Below, piece after piece: positions 1 through 5,752 of a DNA stretch of 21,199 bases. The notes below the pieces were generated by a model, which did not search any database, had not been told where the DNA came from, and saw nothing but the letters and a program-made list of their open reading frames with translations. The stretch spans positions 1 through 21,199 of the forward strand of contig DCXX01000081.1 of NCBI GenBank assembly GCA_002329125.1, read 5' to 3'. Numbering within the stretch: position 1 is the first letter of the stretch; every line of letters begins with the position of its first letter. Made by a program: the position numbers and the translations under genes. Origin of the DNA: Fidelibacterota bacterium UBA2125. GTDB lineage: Bacteria; Fidelibacterota; Marinisomatia; Marinisomatales; S15-B10.

Positions 1-11
1 TCCTTTGCCAT
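1..11 (-). CDS. tuf: EF-Tu (tuf), first codons only, cut by left edge
   Basis: Only the start is in the window. On the minus strand an ATG at 11-9 is followed by GCA AAG GA, giving Met-Ala-Lys-(Glu/Asp), the usual beginning of bacterial elongation factor Tu (MAKE/MAKD). An AGGAG ribosome binding site (complement of 20-24) sits 8 nt before the ATG. The strongest support is context: four tRNA genes Thr-Tyr-Gly-Thr directly precede it, the same order that precedes tufB in E. coli. The identification is therefore an inference from three codons plus synteny. EF-Tu delivers aminoacyl-tRNA to the ribosome, so cotranscription with tRNAs makes sense. Confidence 0.7.
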
Positions 12-48
12 GAGAAAATCTCCTATGTTGATTGACAGATCATTAATG

Positions 49-121
<73 letters not shown>

Positions 122-165
122 AACTTGTAAGGTGTTTGCCCAAGTGCTACAGCCAGACGAATCTG

Positions 166-238
166 AGCGGCGGACGGGGATCGAACCCGCGACCCTCAGC
201 TTGGAAGGCTGATGCTCTACCAACTGAGCTACCACCGC
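166..238 (-). tRNA. tRNA-Gly (anticodon UCC)
   Basis: The reverse complement gives acceptor GCGGTGG/CCGCCGC (one G-U pair), D-arm GCTCAGTTGGTAGAGC, anticodon stem TCAGC/GCTGA with loop CTTCCAA (anticodon TCC), and T-arm GCGGG-TTCGATC-CCCGT. The discriminator is U, as usual for bacterial tRNA-Gly. CCA is not encoded. It is second from the tuf side of the cluster, separated from its neighbours by 44 and 53 nt. Confidence 0.97.
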
Positions 239-291
239 ATAGTTGCTACCATCATGAATCATCCGGTTGTTCTGGCTGCTTTCGCTAGCTG

Positions 292-374
292 TGGGGAGAG
301 ATGGATTTGAACCACCGAAGGCTTTCGCCGCCAGATTTACAGTCTGGTGCATTAGACCACTCTGCCATCTCCCC
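292..374 (-). tRNA. tRNA-Tyr (anticodon GUA)
   Basis: This is a class II tRNA with a long variable arm. The acceptor GGGGAGA pairs with TCTCCCC, the anticodon stem is CCAGA/TCTGG with loop CTGTAAA (anticodon GTA), and the variable arm is the CGGCGAAAGCCTTCG region. The T-arm is GGTGG-TTCAAAT-CCATC with one G-U pair. The discriminator is A. CCA is not encoded. It sits between tRNA-Gly and a 140-nt spacer that leads back to tRNA-Thr(UGU). Confidence 0.97.
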
Positions 375-514
375 AGATATCCATGAGGGTCTCTCATATT
401 ACGATTTTGAATATTATTAACAACTTGAACAGATGGTTTCGAACCCACGATCTCGCTCCAGGTGAACCCTATTACTGACTCTCGCGCCGAAGATATCCTA
501 CTCGAAACAATACG
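375..514 (-). other. Spacer with possible decayed tRNA (T-arm-like remnant)
   Basis: This 140-nt gap in the tRNA cluster is about three times longer than its other gaps. On the minus strand, around 428-456, it contains GATCGTGGGTTCGAAACC, which resembles the variable-loop/T-arm end of a tRNA. The T-stem has two mismatches, and no D-arm or acceptor partner can be found. An 8-nt direct repeat AGATATCC lies at 375-382 and 491-498, bracketing the segment. The perfect hairpin ATGAG-GGTCT-CTCAT occurs near 383-397. It could be a tRNA pseudogene, an excision scar or coincidence. No functional tRNA is supported. Confidence 0.25.
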
Positions 515-587
515 AGCCACCGGAGGGACTTGAACCCCCGACCGGCTGATTACAAATCAGCTGCTCTACCAACTGAGCTACGGTGGC
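515..587 (-). tRNA. tRNA-Thr (anticodon UGU)
   Basis: The reverse complement has acceptor GCCACCG/CGGTGGC, D-arm GCTCAGTTGGTAGAGC, anticodon stem GCTGA/TCAGC with loop TTTGTAA (anticodon TGT), and T-arm CGGGGG-TTCAAGT-CCCTC-like pairing. The discriminator is U. CCA is not encoded. It reads ACA/ACG threonine codons and is the first tRNA of the cluster in transcription order, 166 nt downstream of the cysS stop. Confidence 0.97.
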
Positions 588-753
588 TAAATCTTGAGGC
601 ACACCTGCATAATACAGCTCCGCCACCTGAACCACATCAGATGGGCAGTTGGAGGTAAGTAATCTTCGATGGTACGCATTTCGCACAGCCCCGAAAATTA
701 ACTTGAAAGTATTTTAAATCAAATATATTTATAGAAGAGAAAGTGGATTTATT
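588..753 (-). promoter_or_regulatory. Leader between cysS and the tRNA cluster
   Basis: This is 166 nt without a convincing gene. The tRNA/tuf promoter should lie here unless the cluster is read through from cysS. A TATTAT hexamer (complement of 609-614), 21 nt before tRNA-Thr, could be a -10 element, but no good -35 stands 16-18 nt upstream. The cysS-proximal part is AT-rich. No GC-rich hairpin plus T-run follows cysS, so read-through is possible. The minus strand also carries GGTGGCGGAGCTG (615-627), which matches the D-arm start typical of tRNA-Leu genes but is not followed by a cloverleaf. Confidence 0.25.
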
Positions 754-2163
754 TTACAACTTATCTGAACCCTCTTTTGAAAGCTTTAAAATGGTTCCAT
801 CAGGCGTATCTTCAAGCTCAAAACCTCTGGATCGAAAATAGTCTCTGATCTCATCAGCCCTAGACCAGTTCTTCTCTTGTCGGGCCTTTTCCCTCTCATC
901 GATCATTGTCGCCTCCTCGTCAGTTATTTCCGGTTTGTCATCACTAACGACAGCGATTACACTATCAATTTTGTCTAACACCTCAATAAACCTACCGGCT
1001 TCCTCAGTTGTCAGATCATTTGAATCAATTTTTCTATTTACTTCTCTTATCCAGTCGAAAACTTTTCCCATTGCTTCAGCTATATTCAGATCGTTATTCA
1101 TCGCTTTCCTAAATTCATCCAGCACAGGAAGATCAGCCTCATGTCCAGAAGAACTTGTTGCAAGTTTTTCCAGTCTGCGTCTGAAATCCTGAAACCGGTT
1201 AACAGCCTGACTTGCCGCCAGAAGATGCTCTTCTGTGAGATCTACCTTATGTCTGTAGTGTGAAGCAGTAAGCAGGTATCGAATGGCCGAAGCGGTGTAT
1301 CCCCTGTTTATCAGATCAGTGATAGTATAATAATTCTGAAGCGATTTGCTCATTTTTGCTCCGTTCACTAATAGGTGTTCACAATGCAGCCAAAAGTTGA
1401 CAAATAATTTGTCAGTAGCACAGACACTTTGGGCAATCTCATTTTCATGGTGAGGAAAAATGAGATCAACACCACCGCAATGAATATCGAATTCCTCGCC
1501 AAGATATTTCATGGACATGGCTGAACACTCTATGTGCCAACCAGGCCTGCCGCGCCCCCAAGGTGACTCCCATTCGACCTCTCCGTCCTCCTCTTTCCAT
1601 GCCTTCCAAAGGGAAAAGTCCTGAGGATTTTCCTTGCCGTATTCATCGTCCGTTACCCGCTCAGTGCTGGAGAGTTGCGAGGTATCAATATTGGAAAGCC
1701 TACCATAATTCGGGAACGAGCCAATCTTGAAAAAGACAGACCCATCATCTGTAAGGTAAGCGTAATCTTTGTCTATAAGCTGTTTGATGAGATCAATCAT
1801 GTCATCAATGTGATCGGTAGCCGCAGGCATGGTATCAGGTAAATCTATACGGAGAGATACGGCATCTTTTTCAAAAGCTGCGCGGTACTCGTTTGTCAGC
1901 TCAGAAAGAGTTTTCCCCTCCTCACCGCACCTTGCAATAATCTTGTCATCTATATCCGTAATGTTCATTACATGATTGACTTCGTAACCTAGAAAACGGA
2001 GGTAGCGCTTCACGAGATCGAAAAAAAGGAAGGCACGGAAGTTCCCTATATGAGGGGCATCATAAACGGTAGGCCCACACGAATAAATCCGAACAGTCTT
2101 GTCATCCAGTGGCTTGAAAGATTCAGGCTTCCCGGAAAGTGTATTAAATAGTTTGAGGCTCAA
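754..2163 (-). CDS. cysS: Cysteinyl-tRNA synthetase
   Basis: 469 residues, the usual length for CysRS, a cytosolic class I synthetase that charges tRNA-Cys. The HIGH-type motif is P-H-I-G-N at 37-41 and the KMSKS loop is at 270-274. The zinc ligands that select cysteine are all present: C29, C213, H238 and E242, within the blocks YSCGPT, WHIECSAM and FPHHENE. The C-terminal tail (about 425-465) has the expected helical DALR-like region. The start is TTG at 2163-2161, whose bases form a TTGA overlap with the stop of the upstream nusG paralogue, indicating coupled translation. No clear Shine-Dalgarno is visible, consistent with coupling. An N-terminus of MSLKLFNTLS matches family starts. Confidence 0.97.
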   Translation of the reverse strand: MSLKLFNTLSGKPESFKPLDDKTVRIYSCGPTVYDAPHIGNFRAFLFFDLVKRYLRFLGYEVNHVMNITDIDDKIIARCGEEGKTLSELTNEYRAAFEKDAVSLRIDLPDTMPAATDHIDDMIDLIKQLIDKDYAYLTDDGSVFFKIGSFPNYGRLSNIDTSQLSSTERVTDDEYGKENPQDFSLWKAWKEEDGEVEWESPWGRGRPGWHIECSAMSMKYLGEEFDIHCGGVDLIFPHHENEIAQSVCATDKLFVNFWLHCEHLLVNGAKMSKSLQNYYTITDLINRGYTASAIRYLLTASHYRHKVDLTEEHLLAASQAVNRFQDFRRRLEKLATSSSGHEADLPVLDEFRKAMNNDLNIAEAMGKVFDWIREVNRKIDSNDLTTEEAGRFIEVLDKIDSVIAVVSDDKPEITDEEATMIDEREKARQEKNWSRADEIRDYFRSRGFELEDTPDGTILKLSKEGSDKL

Positions 2164-2675
2164 AACGGCTTAACAGGTTTAAGCATATCGGCATCGATGT
2201 GGACTGAGATGGCTTGCTGAATACCATCCACGCGGATTACAAAGCGAGTTTCGCCCGCTTTCCTCGAAAGAATTCCCCGCATGCCCACCAAGGGACCACC
2301 ACCAATCTCAACTTCATCACCGATATCAAAATAGTCGTGTGCGTCCGGAACATAGCCCCCCTCCAGCATTTTCCTGACAGCTTCCACTTGCTCATCCGGA
2401 ACAACAGCATACTTACCCCCAATTTTTACTATGTGATGAACACCATAAGTCTGAAGTACATACAGCGTCTCCCTCAACGGAATGCGGACAAAGAGATAGC
2501 TTCTAAAAAGGGGCATCCAGACCCACTTTTTTCGGTCTTTCCAAAATCTCCGGCGTTTCACAAGCGGAAGATAACATTCGATTCCTTTCTTCATAAGCTC
2601 GCTGTCAGCTGTCTTTTCATGCCGTGGCTTGGTATAGACAGCCAACCAATGTTTTTCTCTACCGTTATCTTCCAT
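2160..2675 (-). CDS. NusG-family transcription factor (UpxY/RfaH-like paralogue)
   Basis: 171 residues. Residues 9-105 match the NusG N-terminal domain (WLAVYTKPRHEK, then PLFRSYLFVRI, then VVPDEQVEAVR). A KOW domain follows at about 116-168 (GDEVEIGGGPLVGMRGILS). NusG-type factors bind elongating RNA polymerase and alter pausing or termination. Because tuf at the left edge is normally followed by secE-nusG, this is likely a second, specialised copy. The basic RRRFWKDRKKWVW segment before PLFRSY resembles the UpxY group found with surface-polysaccharide operons. It overlaps the 3' end of ddl by 11 nt and the start of cysS by 4 nt. Its specialised role is inferred; the family assignment is firm. 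Confidence 0.88.
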   Translation of the reverse strand: MEDNGREKHWLAVYTKPRHEKTADSELMKKGIECYLPLVKRRRFWKDRKKWVWMPLFRSYLFVRIPLRETLYVLQTYGVHHIVKIGGKYAVVPDEQVEAVRKMLEGGYVPDAHDYFDIGDEVEIGGGPLVGMRGILSRKAGETRFVIRVDGIQQAISVHIDADMLKPVKPF

Positions 2676-3573
2676 GGAGTGCCATTGTACAAAGTTTCAG
2701 AACAAGATCTTCAAAAGAGATATCAACAACTGCTGCCGCCTTTGGCACAAGACTTGTGTCTGTCAACCCGGGGAGAGTGTTGACTTCCAGACAGAAGAAA
2801 CTGCCCTCCGGAGAAAGCCTGTAATCGACACGGCTGTAATGGCGGCAGCCTAGGAGGTTGTGAATGGCAAGAGAAGACTGAGCCAATTGACTGGCCAGGG
2901 CTGCAGATATTTCCGCCGGGCAAATGTAATTAGACATTCCCGCTGTATACTTGCACTCATAATCATAATGATCGTGCAATGGAAGGATTTCAATGCACGG
3001 AAGCGCTTCTTCGCCCAATATGCCTACGGTGAGTTCCCGGCCGGGAATATACTCTTCCATTAAAATACCACTGCCGCACTTTTCGGCTGTCATCACAGCT
3101 GGCAACAGTTCAGCTTCTGATTTCACAATTGTGAGTCCCACGGTACTCCCCTCACCGTTGGGTTTTACGATCAAAGGATAGTTACGGCTCTTTTCACCGG
3201 AGGCTTCAAAGTCTTCACAACTAGTAAAAAAAATCCAGTCCGGAGTGGGAAGTTCATTCTCTACCATCAGCTTTTTTGAAGCCACTTTGTCCATTGCCAG
3301 GGCGGATGCATCAGGCCCTGAGCCGGTGTATACAATGCTCTCTTCTTCGAGAACACCCTGAACAGTTCCATTTTCACCTTCTCCACCGTGAAGGGCCATA
3401 AAAACAACGTCAGCCTCGGCGAGCTTCGAAAGGAAATTCCGGATGTTGCCTTCATAATCACAGGCGAACACATCTGTCCCACTCCGCTGAAGAGCTTCGA
3501 CCACAGCTTCGCCACTATGAAGAGAAACTTCTCGTTCGGCAGAGTTTCCGCCCATAAGGACAGCAATCTTCAC
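2665..3573 (-). CDS. ddl: D-alanine--D-alanine ligase
   Basis: 302 residues, close to the usual Ddl length. It joins two D-alanines using ATP to make the terminal dipeptide of peptidoglycan precursors in the cytoplasm. The N-terminal domain begins MKIAVLMGGNSAEREVSLHSG, with the conserved E14 and S20. Next come LHGGEGENGTVQG at 61-73, the ATP-grasp glycine loop KPNGEGSTVG at 137-146, and the metal/phosphate-binding RVDYR near 258 and EVNTLPGLT at 273-281. The start is GTG, overlapping the gmhB stop as GTGA, which indicates translational coupling. No vancomycin-resistance-type neighbour is present, so this is taken as the housekeeping enzyme. Confidence 0.96.
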   Translation of the reverse strand: MKIAVLMGGNSAEREVSLHSGEAVVEALQRSGTDVFACDYEGNIRNFLSKLAEADVVFMALHGGEGENGTVQGVLEEESIVYTGSGPDASALAMDKVASKKLMVENELPTPDWIFFTSCEDFEASGEKSRNYPLIVKPNGEGSTVGLTIVKSEAELLPAVMTAEKCGSGILMEEYIPGRELTVGILGEEALPCIEILPLHDHYDYECKYTAGMSNYICPAEISAALASQLAQSSLAIHNLLGCRHYSRVDYRLSPEGSFFCLEVNTLPGLTDTSLVPKAAAVVDISFEDLVLKLCTMALHGR

Positions 3574-4139
3574 CGCTGTGCCTCAAAATTAACAATGTAT
3601 TCAGCACACTCGCTTAAATTGCCACCAACAAAATCGGCCGACAGTTTTCCATTTAAGATTTCTCTTTCAGTCCTCTGGCCGTTGCCTGTCTTGACTAATA
3701 TTGATTGCGAACCAACAGCATTTGCCGCTAACACATCCGCTACCGAATCGCCAATCATGTAGGAAGATGTGAGATCAACCCCTTGTTCATCTGCTGCCTG
3801 TGTAAACATGCCGGTGGACGGCTTTCGGCAATTACACCCTTCCTCAGGTGTGTGCGGACAGAAGTATATGCCAAGTAGCACCAGTCCGTGCTGATTGAGC
3901 AAAGTTTCAAGCTTATTGTGGATAGCTTCCAGAGCCGTCTCTTTAATCAAACCTCTGCCGATACCCGACTGGTTGGTTACAAGAATAAAAGGCAGTCCGG
4001 TGGTGGACAGGTTCTTTAGCGCGCGGACAGTCTCAGGATAAAGTTCATAATCGTCTGGTGAATCAATGTAACCGGGATCCGGGTTTAAGGTTCCATCTCT
4101 GTCAAGAAAAATAGCCCCCTTTTTCTCTGAATCATGCAT
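3570..4139 (-). CDS. gmhB: D-glycero-beta-D-manno-heptose 1,7-bisphosphate 7-phosphatase-like HAD phosphatase
   Basis: 189 residues, the length of GmhB. It is a HAD subfamily IIIA phosphatase: FLDRDGTLN at 11-19 carries the nucleophile D13 and acid/base D15, TNQSG at 55-59 is motif II, K107 is the motif III lysine, and GDSVAD at 130-135 supplies the final aspartates. The zinc site typical of GmhB is intact as C94-x-H96...C102-x-C104. GmhB removes the 7-phosphate during ADP-heptose synthesis for LPS inner core. GmhA and HldE are not in this window. The related histidinol-phosphate phosphatases share the motifs, so the substrate is inferred. The start overlaps the preceding membrane-protein gene by 8 nt. 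Confidence 0.88.
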   Translation of the reverse strand: MHDSEKKGAIFLDRDGTLNPDPGYIDSPDDYELYPETVRALKNLSTTGLPFILVTNQSGIGRGLIKETALEAIHNKLETLLNQHGLVLLGIYFCPHTPEEGCNCRKPSTGMFTQAADEQGVDLTSSYMIGDSVADVLAANAVGSQSILVKTGNGQRTEREILNGKLSADFVGGNLSECAEYIVNFEAQR

Positions 4140-5115
4140 TCGTAGGCGCTTTCATAGATTTCACATCGCTGAGATTGAGAGAACTTTTCAGAAAATAGTA
4201 GGCACCTACCACAACAAGAGGAACAAAACCGACAGCATGGTTAATGATGGCATATGCTTGTGCAGGAGCTTGTGCCACAGAAAAAACTTCCACCAGCACC
4301 AAAACTGCACCGGCATGGTATGTCCCTATAAAACCGGGGGCCGAAGGGAGCGTGATGACCATTGTGACCGAAACCATAAGAATTCCCAACCGAAGCCAAG
4401 ACAGATCTACACCTATAGATCTCGCACAAAGCCAAGCCATTCCCCAGTACATTACCCATAAAGAAACTGAATAGAAAACCAGAGATACAGGTTGCTTGAT
4501 TCTTCTGAGCGTCACCAATCCCCCTACAAATGAATGAAACATCTGCTTCAGGCGAATCCCAACACCATGCTGAAGAAAAGCTATATTTTCCATTTTCTCC
4601 ACCCAATCGTGGTGTGAGGCAGAAATCCAAAAGAGAACAGCCGACACAATGATCACAACCGCCGAAAGAGAGAGACCGCTGTTTGTCAGCCACTGTGGAA
4701 TATCATAAGATGAAAATAACGCAAGCATCAAAATCATGATGCCCAGCATATCTACAACACGCTCAACAACAATGGTACCAAAAGCTGTGGAGAAGGTTAC
4801 AGCACGTTCGTTACGGTTAAGAGCATAAGCTCTTAAAAACTCCCCCAACCTTAATGGAAGAACGGAGTTGCCAAAATAGCCGATCATAGTAGCGGAAAAG
4901 AGTGGGTGTGTTTTCACATCTTTTATAGGAGAAAGGATAATGCGCCACCTGAGAGCCCTTACCCAGACACTAAAGATCATCACTACAACAGCAATAAGAA
5001 TCAATATCCAATCGACAGACCTTAAGACTGTCATAAGGCTTCCAAAATCCATCTGACGAAAAGCGAGATAGATGCCTCCCACGCTGAACAAGATTCCGAT
5101 TATTACTTTTTTCAC
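4132..5115 (-). CDS. UPF0104 / LPG-synthase transmembrane-domain membrane protein
   Basis: 327 residues with about eight hydrophobic segments, beginning MKKVIIGILFSVGGIYLAF. It resembles the integral membrane domain of lysylphosphatidylglycerol synthase and the AglD/UPF0104 family. A diagnostic block is SVLPLRLGEFLRAYAL near 84-99, followed by GTIVVERVVDMLG. The soluble aminoacyl-transfer domain of MprF is absent, so lipid lysylation is not supported. Stand-alone members are usually annotated as putative lipid flippases or glycan-associated membrane proteins. The GTG start lies 1 nt after the lolA-like stop, and the 3' end overlaps gmhB. A role in envelope lipid or glycan transport is an inference from this neighbourhood. 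Confidence 0.82.
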   Translation of the reverse strand: MKKVIIGILFSVGGIYLAFRQMDFGSLMTVLRSVDWILILIAVVVMIFSVWVRALRWRIILSPIKDVKTHPLFSATMIGYFGNSVLPLRLGEFLRAYALNRNERAVTFSTAFGTIVVERVVDMLGIMILMLALFSSYDIPQWLTNSGLSLSAVVIIVSAVLFWISASHHDWVEKMENIAFLQHGVGIRLKQMFHSFVGGLVTLRRIKQPVSLVFYSVSLWVMYWGMAWLCARSIGVDLSWLRLGILMVSVTMVITLPSAPGFIGTYHAGAVLVLVEVFSVAQAPAQAYAIINHAVGFVPLVVVGAYYFLKSSLNLSDVKSMKAPTNA

Positions 5116-5116
5116 G

Positions 5117-5752
5117 CTACTCCCGCAAATCTATAATTTCACTAGCAGTCAGTTTCCCCATGATAAGATCATCCGGGTTTACAAGAGGCCCCACTGACAG
5201 AACATCCACATTGATCTCCATCTCTTTTCCCGAAACTGCCTTTATGGTTTTGGGAATCCACTCGTTTTCTTTTACTGTCATCCAGAGGTGGTCAAAACCG
5301 ACAAGCGATTCAGGAACAAGGCTTAGACTAATCTGCTCATTATTGGCATCTATATTTTCTACTATGAAGCCGTTGAACTCACTTAACAGTACGGCGAAAA
5401 GGTTTGATGGATCACGGCGGTTGAAATAATCGATGAGTACCTGATCCTCTTCCGGATACTTCACACTCATAACAGACTTCTGTATTAATACATTCATAAA
5501 AGGAAGGTCAAGGCTGAGATAATCTTTACCAAATATTGTTAATGTCCCCTTCCCTTTCCAAGACTCCTCATCTAAACGGTAGAACCAGAACACCTCAAAG
5601 GTATGGCCCTTTTTATCAAGCACACTGGCTGATATTTGGTACAGGATTTCTTCATCAACCTGAAAAGCTGCGGTACTGTTTACAAGGAAAAAGCCCACAA
5701 TGGAAACGAGAAAATATTTCAGAAAAAACAAGTTTTTCTTAGGGAGATTCAT
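5117..5752 (-). CDS. LolA-like periplasmic outer-membrane lipoprotein carrier
   Basis: About 211 residues. I place the start at ATG 5752-5750 because the reading then opens with a clear signal peptide (MNLPKKN, then a hydrophobic core FLKYFLVSIVGFFLV ending ...NSTAA). An ATG at 5758 is an alternative. Upstream in-frame residues lie within ftsK codons and look non-functional. The mature part has the alternating beta pattern of the LolA fold (VFWFYRLDEESWKGKGTLTIFGKDYLSL, then DHLWMTVKENEWIPKTI). LolA ferries lipoproteins across the periplasm. Sequence similarity is weak by eye; the assignment leans on the position directly after ftsK, as in E. coli ftsK-lolA. It overlaps ftsK by 14 nt. Confidence 0.7.
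   Translation of the reverse strand: MNLPKKNLFFLKYFLVSIVGFFLVNSTAAFQVDEEILYQISASVLDKKGHTFEVFWFYRLDEESWKGKGTLTIFGKDYLSLDLPFMNVLIQKSVMSVKYPEEDQVLIDYFNRRDPSNLFAVLLSEFNGFIVENIDANNEQISLSLVPESLVGFDHLWMTVKENEWIPKTIKAVSGKEMEINVDVLSVGPLVNPDDLIMGKLTASEIIDLRE

Noticed and set aside
498..686. Short reading frame over tRNA-Thr(UGU) and its leader
   Set aside because: Overlaps a certain tRNA, has no ribosome binding site and no family resemblance.
715..753. Intrinsic terminator after cysS
   Set aside because: The stretch is AT-rich but shows no stable GC hairpin followed by a T-run.
2214..2783. 189-codon open frame on the plus strand
   Set aside because: Antisense to the nusG paralogue and ddl, both firmly identified; no ribosome binding site or recognisable motif.
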